Assembly (NCBI RefSeq): GCF_009363615.1
Contig: NZ_CP045384.1
Span: 2,540,501 to 2,604,500, forward strand
Source: Ruegeria sp. THAF33
GTDB taxonomy: Bacteria > Pseudomonadota > Alphaproteobacteria > Rhodobacterales > Rhodobacteraceae
Direction of reading: 5' to 3'
Length of the DNA stretch: 64,000 nt
In this document: piece after piece, positions 12,719-20,629 of the stretch
Layout of the letters: every line of letters starts with the position of its first letter
Numbering within the stretch: position 1 is the stretch's first letter
The notes under the pieces: model-generated
The model's input: only the letters and a program-made list of their open reading frames with translations
The model's database searches: none
Told to the model about the DNA's origin: nothing
Position numbers and translations under genes: made by a program

Positions 12719-12822
12719 GATATGAAGCTACGGCTTTACGCACATTCCCTTGGGTCAACATACCTTGATCAAAACACAACGTGACTGCATTTTGGGCAAA
12801 TCCGAAACATTCAGGGCTCGCC

Positions 12823-13947
12823 ATGTATACCCCCGCCATCACCGGTACCGGTGTCTTCACGCCTCAGAACGTCATCACCAATGCCGAGCTTGTCGAGGCA
12901 TTCAACGCTTATGCCGACAAGCAGAACGCCAAGAATGCAGAAGCCATCGCCGCCGGACGGATGGAGCCGATGCAGCATTCATCGGAAGAGTTCATCGTCA
13001 AGGCATCGGGGATCGAAAACCGCTACGTGATGGACAAGAGCGGCGTGCTGGACCCGGACGTGATGCATCCACTGCTGCGGCAGCGCAGCGATGATGAACC
13101 CGGCATCATGACCGAAATGGCGGTGGATGCCTGCAACAAGGCGCTGGCACAGGCGGGGCGTACGGCGGCGGATGTTGATCTGGTAATCTGCGCGGCTTCG
13201 AACCACGAGCGCGCCTATCCGGCGATTGCGATCGAAATCCAGCAGGAACTGGGGATCAACGGGTTCGGCTTTGACATGAACGTCGCCTGTTCGTCAGCCA
13301 CGTTCGGCATTCAGGCCGCGGCGGATATGGTGCGGTCGGGATCGGTGCGGGCGGCGTTGGTGGTGAACCCCGAAATCTGCTCGGGCCATCTGGAGTGGCG
13401 CGACCGCGATTGCCATTTCATCTTTGGCGATGTGGCGACGGCAACGCTGATCGAACGGATCGAAGACGCAAAAGGACCGCATTTCGAAATCCTGTCGACG
13501 CGCTGCGCCACTGCGTTTTCCAACAATATCCGCAACAACAACGGCTTTCTGCGCCGCTCGCGCCCAGACGGGCTGACCGACCGGCGCGACATGCAGTTCA
13601 TGCAGAACGGTCGGAAAGTATTCAAGGAAGTACTGCCGATGGTCAGCAAGCATATTAGCGACCACATGGATGCCGAAGGGGTCGGAAACTCTGATCTGAA
13701 ACGCCTGTGGCTGCATCAGGCCAACAAGACGATGAACGACTTCATCGGCAAGAAAGTTCTGGGCCGCGAACCCGAGCCGGGCGAGCAACCCAACATCCTT
13801 CAGGATTATGCCAACACGTCATCTGCGGGGTCGATCATCGCGTTTTCGAAGTATTCCGACGACTTGCAGGAGGGTGATCTGGGCCTGATCTGTTCCTTCG
13901 GCGCCGGGTATTCGGTCGGGTCGGTGATCGTGAAGCGCCACACCTGA
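12823..13947 (+). CDS. Beta-ketoacyl-ACP synthase III family protein (FabH-like)
   Basis: A thiolase-fold condensing enzyme of 374 residues. The catalytic triad of KAS III enzymes is intact: Cys156 in NVACSSATF, His298 in LWLHQANK, and Asn331 in YANTSSAGS. The C terminus GAGYSVGSVIV is also typical. The sequence is longer than canonical FabH (about 320 aa). It resembles the longer KAS III relatives of Proteobacteria, of which Pseudomonas PA3286, acting on medium-chain acyl-CoA, is a known example; that substrate is an inference here. ATG 12823 is preferred because the protein begins MYTPAITGTGVF, the usual family start. The gene diverges from the marR-efflux operon across a 159-base region and has no operon partner. 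Confidence 0.88.
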   Translation: MYTPAITGTGVFTPQNVITNAELVEAFNAYADKQNAKNAEAIAAGRMEPMQHSSEEFIVKASGIENRYVMDKSGVLDPDVMHPLLRQRSDDEPGIMTEMAVDACNKALAQAGRTAADVDLVICAASNHERAYPAIAIEIQQELGINGFGFDMNVACSSATFGIQAAADMVRSGSVRAALVVNPEICSGHLEWRDRDCHFIFGDVATATLIERIEDAKGPHFEILSTRCATAFSNNIRNNNGFLRRSRPDGLTDRRDMQFMQNGRKVFKEVLPMVSKHISDHMDAEGVGNSDLKRLWLHQANKTMNDFIGKKVLGREPEPGEQPNILQDYANTSSAGSIIAFSKYSDDLQEGDLGLICSFGAGYSVGSVIVKRHT

Positions 13948-13965
13948 CGGTTGATCTTGTCTGGC

Positions 13966-15768
13966 CTAGCCTGCCCCAGTCACTTGGAAGATCTGAAAGG
14001 CTGCACCTTCCGCGCCTTGTATCCGTCTGAGATAGGCCGGGATTTCACCCGCAATCAATCGCGACTTCAAACCACGGCCCTGTGACGCCCAGGACCAGAA
14101 TTCGGCGCGCGGTGCGGACGTACAGAGCATGACGTAATCCACGTCCAGCTCGGTCAGACGTGATCCGATCTGGTCGGCGTCCGATCGGAAAAGTTCGATC
14201 TGCGCCAGAATTCCAGCCTGATTCCGGTGATAATTGCCCGCCAGAACGGAATGATCGGTATGGCGCAGCACGTTTGCGGCAAAGTCGAAATCAACAAGGA
14301 ATCTACCAGCTGGAAGATCACGCAGGGCCGCATAGGCTTCGGGCGTTTTGCAGGATGCGCCCGAGTTTTGCTGTGACTGTCGGGCCGGCTTCGCGGAAGC
14401 GGCAAGGGACGGCCCGGCAAAACGCCCCAGCTGCTCATCGATGCTGGCGCCGGTTTTCGGCGAGATGCAGAGGATGAAAGCAACCATCGCAAACCCTGAC
14501 AACGCGCGGCGACTGCTTGCATAAGAGCTGTACAGGACACGCAGGATCTGCGCCTGGACAGCCACCAGCGAAACACCCAGGAATGTCATCATTCTGGACT
14601 GATAGAGGAACACCACCAGGCCGGTCACGATCAGGGCCAGAAACAGGGCGTATTCCAGTCTGAAAGGCGATCTGACTGCAAAGATCAGGGCCACTGCCAT
14701 GCACAGGATCGACATCGCGATCAGGGCCAGCGCTTCGCCCCGGTGCAGTTGCAGAATGACGTTGATTTTCTGGGCTTCCGCCACCTGGCTCAACCAATAG
14801 TCGCGCATGTCCTGTGGCAGGGCTTCGATCGGGTTGCTGAGACAATGCGGGGCGAAGCCGTAAGCGCAGGCCAATGTCACCATACCAACCGCAACGCATG
14901 CGCCGATGCGACCCCAAAGTGACCAGCCAGACCCGATCCGGGCCGCAATGCAAAGCCCTGCCGCGGCAACGCTCGCCGGCAATGCCACGCTGAGAGTCAG
15001 GGCGTCACAGCTTGGAAACAGAAAGGCCTCGTGTCCCGTTGTTGCAAGGCTGGTCAGCACAAGCGTCAGGACCAGCCCGATACCAAACGCCATGGTCCGG
15101 CGACGGGTCGGTTCGCCGTTTACGATCCAGTCAATGGTAAAAAACACGGCGACAAGTGCGATCTGCAATATCGATTCGGTGCCTATCGACACCGAAAGCG
15201 CCAGGCAGGCACCCAGCAGCCATCCGGCATATGGTTTGTCCCTGCGCAAAGCAAACAGCATCAGGGCCGTGACGAACAGAAGAATCTGAGCATTGTGGTG
15301 ATCAAACGAAAAATAGTCGAACTTCCTGGAGTGTTCGAGCGCAAGCACCCCTACAACCAGCGCCGAAACAGCGCCTTCCCGCGCGCCCAAAACGCTGCCC
15401 GTCACCGCAAAGGCCCCCAAGGTCAGACCCGCCAAAAGTGAGGGCCAGACGAATGCCGTTACCTGAAGGGCCATATCGGGCGGCAAAACCAAACCGAATG
15501 CTCCGTAGAGCAAGGCAATCGGCGCGTCGATCAATCGGGACCAATGCATCAGCGTACCGCCCTCGGGGCCCAACCGATACTGATGGCTGTCGAACCAGCC
15601 CTGGCCCTGCAACAGATCCTGCACGACAACCCAGCGCATCACGTCGTCAGAGCCTTCCTGATGACCACTTAGGGCCATTAACACCAGAAGTGCCGCATAG
15701 GCGCATACAAAAAATCGCAGAACCACCCGGTCTGCGAAAATACTGTATGTTCCCTGCGATTTCTGCAT
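13966..15768 (-). CDS. Large polytopic membrane protein, GT-C glycosyltransferase-like
   Basis: A 600-residue protein with about ten to twelve hydrophobic segments in the first 430 residues and a soluble C-terminal domain (about 450-600). The first loop after helix 1 has an acidic pair and conserved-looking sequence (SDDVMRWVVVQDLL, then HWSRLIDAP), the pattern of GT-C enzymes such as STT3/PMT/ArnT, where loop-1 acidic residues bind the metal or lipid-phosphate sugar. A later FDYFSFDHHN is also loop-like. No specific family can be assigned. ATG 15768 is chosen because the preceding 34 residues in the same frame are hydrophilic, and ATG 15870 has no ribosome site. It is alone on its strand, without polysaccharide genes beside it. 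Confidence 0.75.
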   Translation of the reverse strand: MQKSQGTYSIFADRVVLRFFVCAYAALLVLMALSGHQEGSDDVMRWVVVQDLLQGQGWFDSHQYRLGPEGGTLMHWSRLIDAPIALLYGAFGLVLPPDMALQVTAFVWPSLLAGLTLGAFAVTGSVLGAREGAVSALVVGVLALEHSRKFDYFSFDHHNAQILLFVTALMLFALRRDKPYAGWLLGACLALSVSIGTESILQIALVAVFFTIDWIVNGEPTRRRTMAFGIGLVLTLVLTSLATTGHEAFLFPSCDALTLSVALPASVAAAGLCIAARIGSGWSLWGRIGACVAVGMVTLACAYGFAPHCLSNPIEALPQDMRDYWLSQVAEAQKINVILQLHRGEALALIAMSILCMAVALIFAVRSPFRLEYALFLALIVTGLVVFLYQSRMMTFLGVSLVAVQAQILRVLYSSYASSRRALSGFAMVAFILCISPKTGASIDEQLGRFAGPSLAASAKPARQSQQNSGASCKTPEAYAALRDLPAGRFLVDFDFAANVLRHTDHSVLAGNYHRNQAGILAQIELFRSDADQIGSRLTELDVDYVMLCTSAPRAEFWSWASQGRGLKSRLIAGEIPAYLRRIQGAEGAAFQIFQVTGAG

Positions 15769-15934
15769 GGTCCACTGCCCTTGACGTTCTTGCCCGCGAC
15801 GGACCTTACAGGACAGACGTGACTGAATTGAGGCAACAGGCACGGTCAGAGTTTCTGTCTTTTCGAGCATGAAAAGAGGTCGGCCGCACAGGCGAAAACT
15901 GGCCAGTCATGGGTGCAACGGTTCCCGACCCCGG

Positions 15935-16396
15935 CTAGCTGACGCTTTCTTCTTCCAGATGCAGCTTCATCTCGATCAGAACCTGTTGCAGCAAACTGGT
16001 TTCTTTCAGCAACCGTTTGGCTTCGTTGACGGTGATGATTCCGTCTTCGATTGCGGCCTGATACTCGGTCATCAACATCGCAAACCGCTGGCTGAGCGCA
16101 ATGACATCCGAATTGACACCACCGGTGCGGGGGGTGGAGGTATTGCGGTCGCTATAGGACAAGGTGATGTTCTTTAGGTCCGCCAAAGCCGACGTCACAT
16201 GCGGATACGTCGCCGCGTTTTCAAGGCGGGCCACCGCGTCCACTGGCATGAACCTGTCCTCGTGTTCAGCATTGTCGGAATAGTATCGTCCTAAAGTGGC
16301 CTTGGATTTCCCTGTAATTTCACACGCGGCTTCGATTCCAACATCCTTGACCAGCGCTTCTGTGTGTTTTTTCAGATAGGCCCCGATATCTGCCAT
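15935..16396 (-). CDS. Small DNA-binding-like protein, phage CII-type
   Basis: A 153-residue hydrophilic protein. Residues 16-40 (GIEAACEITGKSKATLGRYYS) look like a helix-turn-helix and resemble phage regulatory proteins of the CII type. The C-terminal half (about 100-150) is predicted to be helical and rich in Glu, Leu and Lys, suitable for oligomerisation. ATG 16396 is preferred over the upstream ATG at 16438 because AAAGG sits seven bases before it. There are no phage genes around it, so it is either a domesticated regulator or a lineage-specific gene. Its target is unknown. Confidence 0.7.
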   Translation of the reverse strand: MADIGAYLKKHTEALVKDVGIEAACEITGKSKATLGRYYSDNAEHEDRFMPVDAVARLENAATYPHVTSALADLKNITLSYSDRNTSTPRTGGVNSDVIALSQRFAMLMTEYQAAIEDGIITVNEAKRLLKETSLLQQVLIEMKLHLEEESVS

Positions 16397-16438
16397 TGTT
16401 TTACCTTTGTTACCTGCAAACGCCTGCCCGATGTCCAA

Positions 16439-16750
16439 ACGGGGGAAAGCGTGGGTAAATTTCCCATAACTAAGTCATAATTGAAATGTCATACATTGGC
16501 TATCCCTCAGATATGCGGGGGATTTTGTGAGTGAGTGGCGGCAGTTCAAGCCGGTAACGAGTGATTGCAGGGTGATATTGTTAAACCTTGCTGCGTTTTG
16601 GCCACATGTTGGCCGACGGCGTCGCTGTTGCAGATGTGGGGGTTCCATCCCCTAGAGCGTAGCTCGGCCTCTGCGAACGCAACGGCGACGTCGCTCCATC
16701 AAAACGATTGATATCTTGTTCCTTTTCCCCAAGCGTTTTAGACCCGCGTC
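16439..16750. other. Intergenic region between the CII-like gene and tdk
   Basis: About 310 bases without a convincing protein-coding frame. It contains upstream sequence of the minus-strand CII-like gene, a small ATCCC...GGGAT hairpin around 16502-16524, the long imperfect inverted repeat described separately at 16617-16693, and the upstream region of tdk. Confidence 0.6.
16617..16693 (+). ncRNA. Candidate structured RNA element upstream of tdk
   Basis: The arms 16617-16631 (CGGCGTCGCTGTTGC) and 16679-16693 (GCAACGGCGACGTCG) pair along all 15 positions if two G-U wobbles are allowed. Between them lie two further hairpins: GGGG-TTCCAT-CCCC and GAGC-GTA-GCTC. The fold would be a closed multi-branch structure of 77 nucleotides ending about 57 bases before the tdk ATG. 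It could be a 5' leader element of tdk or a small RNA. It does not match any riboswitch or RNA family I know, and no terminator U-tract follows it. Because both wobbles are G-U on plus, plus is the likelier strand. Confidence 0.35.
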
Positions 16751-17329
16751 ATGGCAAAGCTGTATTTCAACTATTCAACCATGAACGCGGGGAAATCGAC
16801 CGTGTTGCTGCAAGCCTCGCACAACTACCGCGAGCGTGGGATGCAGACATACCTGATGACCGCGGCCATTGACGGAAGGGCGGGTGCCGGACGGATCGCA
16901 TCGCGCATCGGCATCTCGGAGGAGGCCGATACCTTCACGCCCGGCGACGATGTCTTCGCGATGATCCGAAACCGCCTGGACGACGGCCCGGTAACCTGCG
17001 TGTTCATCGATGAGGCCCAGTTCCTGTCCGAAGCTCAGGTCTGGCAGCTGGCCCGGGCGGTCGACGATCTGGACGTACCGGTACTGGCCTACGGGCTGCG
17101 GGTGGATTTTCAGGGCAAGCTGTTTCCCGGATCAGCCGCGCTGCTGGCCCTGGCTGATGAGATGCGCGAGGTCCGCACCATCTGCAAATGCGGGCGCAAG
17201 GCCACGATGGTGATACGTCAGGACGAAAACGGCAACGCCATCACCGAAGGCGCCCAGGTGCAGATCGGTGGCAACGAGACCTATGTTTCGCTTTGCCGCA
17301 AACACTGGCGCGAGGCGGTGGGCGACTAG
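16751..17329 (+). CDS. tdk: Thymidine kinase
   Basis: Type II thymidine kinase of 192 residues, phosphorylating thymidine to dTMP in nucleoside salvage. The P-loop is STMNAGKST (residues 9-17), the Walker B-like motif is VFIDEAQF (about 85-92), and the substrate-lid motif is YGLRVDFQG. A zinc-binding region is visible as CKCG near residue 147 with a later cysteine and histidine (SLCRKHW). The frame ends with a four-base overlap with the convergent dehydrogenase gene. A candidate structured element lies upstream. Confidence 0.97.
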   Translation: MAKLYFNYSTMNAGKSTVLLQASHNYRERGMQTYLMTAAIDGRAGAGRIASRIGISEEADTFTPGDDVFAMIRNRLDDGPVTCVFIDEAQFLSEAQVWQLARAVDDLDVPVLAYGLRVDFQGKLFPGSAALLALADEMREVRTICKCGRKATMVIRQDENGNAITEGAQVQIGGNETYVSLCRKHWREAVGD

Positions 17330-18279
17330 ACCGGGTTGGGCAACGCCTCGCCCGCCACAAAGGCCGCCACGTTATCCAGCGCCATGTGCCCCATGCTGCT
17401 GCGCACTTCTTCGGTGGCCGTGCCCAGATGGGGCAGCAGGGTGACGTTTTCCATTTCACAAAGGGCCCGGGGCACTTTGGGTTCGAACTCGTAGACATCC
17501 AGCCCGGCCCCGGCAATCTGACCCGATTGCAGCGCCGCAATCAGGGCCGCTTCGTCCACGACCTCGCCCCGCGCGATATTGATCAGAATGGCCGAAGGAT
17601 TCATCGCCTGAAGAACCTGCGCGTCGATCAGGTGTCGGGTTTCGGCACCGCCGGGAACGGCGAGCACAAGGAAATCGACCGAGGCGGCAAGGGCTCCAAG
17701 GTCAGGTGTGAACTCGGCCGGAAAGTCCAGTTGCTTGGCGTTGCGGGATTGATAGGCAACCTGCATTTCGAAACCGAAATGGCACCGGCGCGAGATGGCC
17801 TGCCCGATACGGCCCATCCCGACGATACCGACGCGTTTGCCCGTTACATGATGACCCAGCATCTGCGTGGGATGCCAGCCTTGCCATTGGCCCGCGCGGA
17901 CCAGCCGTTCGCCTTCGCCCGCGCGTCGGGCCGTGCTCAACAGCAGGGTCATGGCGATATCCGCCGTGGCGTCAGTGACTGCGCCGGGCGTGTTGGTCAC
18001 CTCGACCGAGGCTGCGCGCGCGGCCTCGACATCGATGTGATTGTAGCCGACGCCGAAATTGGCCAGAAGCTTGCACCGAGGCGCGCCTGCATCCGCAAAT
18101 ATCCGAGCCGAAAACTGATCGCCCAGCGTGGGCACGACCACGTCGAAATCCGTCAGCGCCGAAAGCATTTCCTGCCGCGACATGGGCGCCGTATTGTCTC
18201 GAATCTTTACGTCAAACGCGGCGCGGGCGCGGGCCTCGACTGCCGGCGTCATCGGGCGTGTGATCAGCAGTTTCATCAA
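17326..18279 (-). CDS. D-2-hydroxyacid dehydrogenase (glyoxylate/hydroxypyruvate reductase type)
   Basis: NAD(P)-dependent 2-hydroxyacid dehydrogenase of 317 residues. The Rossmann motif is GIVGMGRIGQAISRR (about 150-164). The catalytic residues of the family are present: Arg in INIARGEVVDE, Glu in LDVYEFEP, and His in LLPHLGTAT. The N-terminal catalytic domain carries ANFGVGYNHID. Glyoxylate/hydroxypyruvate or formate-type specificity cannot be settled from sequence; a reductase role is most likely. It is the last gene of ybjN-proC-csaA, with an ATGA overlap to csaA. The first two codons are both ATG; either may start. Confidence 0.92.
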   Translation of the reverse strand: MMKLLITRPMTPAVEARARAAFDVKIRDNTAPMSRQEMLSALTDFDVVVPTLGDQFSARIFADAGAPRCKLLANFGVGYNHIDVEAARAASVEVTNTPGAVTDATADIAMTLLLSTARRAGEGERLVRAGQWQGWHPTQMLGHHVTGKRVGIVGMGRIGQAISRRCHFGFEMQVAYQSRNAKQLDFPAEFTPDLGALAASVDFLVLAVPGGAETRHLIDAQVLQAMNPSAILINIARGEVVDEAALIAALQSGQIAGAGLDVYEFEPKVPRALCEMENVTLLPHLGTATEEVRSSMGHMALDNVAAFVAGEALPNPV

Positions 18280-18614
18280 TGCATCCGCCCGCCTGTCGGA
18301 ACTCGGCCGTCGGGACCGATCAGAACAATCTCGCCGTTTTCATCGGGCAGACCCAGCACCAGAACTTCGGACATGAACCTGCCGATCTGGCGAGGGGGGA
18401 AATTGACCACGGCCATGACCTGTTTGCCCACCAAGGTCGACGGATCATAATGCGCGGTGATCTGGGCCGACGTCTTGCGCTCGCCAATCTCATCACCAAA
18501 GTCGATCCACATCTTGATCGCGGGTTTGCGGGCTTCGGGATAGGGTTCAGCGCGGATCACCTCGCCCACGCGGATATCAACCTTGAGAAAATCGTCGAAA
18601 GAAATCTCACTCAC
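18276..18614 (-). CDS. csaA: tRNA-binding domain protein CsaA
   Basis: A 112-residue stand-alone OB-fold of the tRNA-binding (EMAP II/Arc1p-like) family. B. subtilis CsaA is about the same size and has been described as a secretion-related chaperone. Typical features are FLKVDIRVGEVIRAE at the start, the dimer-interface segment KTSAQITAHYDP, and the closing VVNFPPRQIGRFMSEVLVLG. The start is a GTG at 18614, with GGAG seven bases upstream; no ATG is available in frame. It overlaps the proC stop by eight bases and the next gene by four, so it is translationally coupled. Confidence 0.92.
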   Translation of the reverse strand: MSEISFDDFLKVDIRVGEVIRAEPYPEARKPAIKMWIDFGDEIGERKTSAQITAHYDPSTLVGKQVMAVVNFPPRQIGRFMSEVLVLGLPDENGEIVLIGPDGRVPTGGRMH

Positions 18615-19422
18615 GTGACAGCTCCTTGGATCGGTCGGTTGCGGCCTTGACGGCACGGTGCAGCAAGTCAGGGAAGCCGCGTTCTTCATGCATCAGCACC
18701 TCAAGCGCGGCTTGGGTCGTGCCGTTCGGCGATGTTACATTGATCCGCAGTTGAGACGGATCCTCGTCAGCGGACATCGCCAGTGCGCCGGCTCCAGCCA
18801 CCGTCGATTTGGCCAGTTTCATCGCAAGGTCGTGCGGCAGGCCCTGCGCCTCGCCTGCTTTGGCAAGTGTTTCAATCAGATGGAACACATAGGCAGGACC
18901 GGATCCGCTGAGGCCGGTGACCGCATCCATCTGCGCCTCGTCTTCAAGACGCACCGTCTCACCCACCGCCGACAGCAGGTTTTCGGCCAGAGCCAGATCC
19001 TCGACCGAGGCGTGGCTGTTGCCAATCAGCGCGGTGATGCCCCGACGGATCGCGGCGGGGGTGTTGGGCATGGCGCGAATGATCGGCGTATCGCTGCCCA
19101 GAACGGATTCGAACGTGGCAATCGAGGTGCCCGCCGCGACCGAAACAAACAGCGTGCTGCCACCGCCCAGCGCCTGAATGGCGGGCAAGGCCTCGCCCAT
19201 CATCTGCGGCTTGACCGCGACCAACACTACGGCAGGGGCTTCGGGCAAGGGTGTGTTGATGTTGACGCCCTGCGCCTTCAGCCAGTCGGACGGGTGCGGA
19301 TCGATCACCCAAACGGACGCTGGCGGAAGGCCGTGTTCCAGCCATCCCGCCAGCATTGCGGACCCCATCTTTCCGCACCCCAGAAGCACAAGCCCCTGTT
19401 CGGCCACACGCGTCATGTCCAT
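18607..19422 (-). CDS. proC: Pyrroline-5-carboxylate reductase
   Basis: Catalyses the last step of proline synthesis, reducing 1-pyrroline-5-carboxylate with NAD(P)H. The 271 residues begin with the dinucleotide-binding motif LLGCGKMGSAML. They contain VAVKPQMM and the PNTPAAIRRG segment, and end with the family signature region (ALSGSGPAYVF-type as GLSGSGPAYVF, then NVTSPNGTTQAALE). It lies 39 bases after ybjN, a linkage common in alphaproteobacteria, and overlaps csaA. Confidence 0.97.
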   Translation of the reverse strand: MDMTRVAEQGLVLLGCGKMGSAMLAGWLEHGLPPASVWVIDPHPSDWLKAQGVNINTPLPEAPAVVLVAVKPQMMGEALPAIQALGGGSTLFVSVAAGTSIATFESVLGSDTPIIRAMPNTPAAIRRGITALIGNSHASVEDLALAENLLSAVGETVRLEDEAQMDAVTGLSGSGPAYVFHLIETLAKAGEAQGLPHDLAMKLAKSTVAGAGALAMSADEDPSQLRINVTSPNGTTQAALEVLMHEERGFPDLLHRAVKAATDRSKELSRE

Positions 19423-19461
19423 TTGCCCCTCCCGCGTTACATGTCGGTTCGGGGCAAAGCT

Positions 19462-19962
19462 TTACGCCCGGCCGTAGGCCTCTGCAATGGCCACTTGCAT
19501 GGCTTCTTCTGGCTCTCGATTGCCCCAGGTGACCAGTTGAATCGCCGGATAGTACCGTTCCGCGCTCATGACGGCGGCGGTGATCATCGTGTCGATCTGT
19601 TCGGCGCTAGCTGTCTGCCCCCCGGCAAGGACCAACCCGTACCGGTACACCATCAGCTTCTGGTTCGCCCAATAGGTAAAGGCACCTGCCCAGCACTGAT
19701 CATTCATCTTGTTGAGCAGCTCATAAAGCTGCATTTCCCGCTCGGCCGGTGGTTCCATTTCGAACGAACACACCATCCGCAGCGTTTCGTCATAGTTGGA
19801 CCAGGCCAGAGTGATCGAATAGGTCCGCCACTGGCCCTCGACAGCCATGGCGATCTGATCGTCCCCAATGCGGTCAAAATCCCAGTCGTGATGTTCGGCC
19901 AGATGTTCAACAATGTCGATCGGATGAATGTCTTCTTCGAGATACTGCTCGGAAAGGGCCAT
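19462..19962 (-). CDS. YbjN domain-containing protein
   Basis: A 166-residue protein of the YbjN family, whose fold resembles type III secretion chaperones and whose precise biochemical role is unsettled. The family pattern is seen in WRTYSITLAWSNYDETLRMVCSFE and ELLNKMNDQCWAGAFTYW. It begins behind a good ribosome site (GAGGTGG), downstream of a leader hairpin at 19982-20016. It is the first gene of the ybjN-proC-csaA-dehydrogenase operon. Confidence 0.9.
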   Translation of the reverse strand: MALSEQYLEEDIHPIDIVEHLAEHHDWDFDRIGDDQIAMAVEGQWRTYSITLAWSNYDETLRMVCSFEMEPPAEREMQLYELLNKMNDQCWAGAFTYWANQKLMVYRYGLVLAGGQTASAEQIDTMITAAVMSAERYYPAIQLVTWGNREPEEAMQVAIAEAYGRA

Positions 19963-20283
19963 AATGCCACCTCACTAATCTCTAGCATTTTGGGGCTGGC
20001 AGCGCCCCAGCGCTAGTTGCCTGCTCTACAAACCGGGCTTCCCCCATAGGCCTGTACTAAATATGGTGCGATGTGGCGTGTGTTCTGGCAACCCTATTTA
20101 TTGGGGATAACAGCAATAAGTTGTGGACAGAAGGCAACGGGGATCAAAATATTGGCTGCCGGGTCAGCTTTGTCTTGATTAAATCCCGCAATGCGTCAGA
20201 ATGCACGACACCGCACAATCCCGGTCGGATTGCGCGGCGTCGGACTTTGTCCAAAACTGTGAAATCAGGGAACGCCCGCGGCG
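19963..20283. other. Intergenic region between ybjN and ubiK with two hairpins
   Basis: No credible gene is present. On minus, this is the space between the ubiK stop and the ybjN start. It holds two strong inverted repeats: an interrupted stem at 19982-20016 (outer CTAGC/GCTAG, inner TGGGGC/GCCCCA) just before the ybjN ribosome site, and a 10-of-11-bp hairpin at 20211-20237 about 46 bases after ubiK. Neither has a U-tract on the relevant strand. Degenerate DnaA-box-like sequences near 20102 and 20119 differ from consensus. Confidence 0.5.
19982..20016 (-). promoter_or_regulatory. Leader stem-loop of the ybjN-proC operon
   Basis: Two nested paired segments (CTAGC with GCTAG, and TGGGGC with GCCCCA around a seven-base loop) end about 20 bases before the ybjN start codon and just before its ribosome site. 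This may influence translation or mRNA stability; the function is inferred. Confidence 0.35.
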
Positions 20284-20532
20284 TTACTTGTCCAGTTTCG
20301 CCTCGAGCGCGGCAATGCGGGCTTCGAGTGCGGCGTTTTCTTCGCGCGCTTTCTGGGCCATGGCGCGGACGGCGTCGAATTCTTCGCGGGTGACGAAATC
20401 ACGGTCGGCCAGCCAGCGGTCGATCATCGACTTCATCGCGTTCTCGGCCTCTTCCCGCGCGCCCTGCGCGACACCCATGGCGTTGGTCATCAGCTGGGAC
20501 ATGTCGTCCAGTATCTTGTTGCGGGTTTGCAT
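20284..20532 (-). CDS. ubiK: Ubiquinone biosynthesis accessory factor UbiK family
   Basis: An 82-residue protein of the BMFP/YqiC family, which supports aerobic ubiquinone synthesis by binding UbiJ or lipids at the membrane. The N-terminal amphipathic helix (MSQLMTNAMGVAQGAREEAENAM) is followed by the family core WLADRDFVTREEFDAVRAMAQKAREEN. The protein ends in a C-terminal coiled coil (LEARIAALEAKL). It is divergent from lgt, and the length and domain layout are normal. Confidence 0.9.
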   Translation of the reverse strand: MQTRNKILDDMSQLMTNAMGVAQGAREEAENAMKSMIDRWLADRDFVTREEFDAVRAMAQKAREENAALEARIAALEAKLDK

Positions 20533-20629
20533 ATCACTACTCCGGTATCGCGGTTGATCTCTATATGGGGAAAGAATGCCGCAGGCTCAAGGTTGACTTG
20601 CCCTGCAAACCCCGGGCAATGAGACGCAC

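Noticed and set aside
16638..16656. T-arm-like GGGGGTTCCATCCCC resembling part of a tRNA or tmRNA
   Set aside because: Position 57 is not a purine, and no acceptor stem, anticodon arm or CCA end is found around it.
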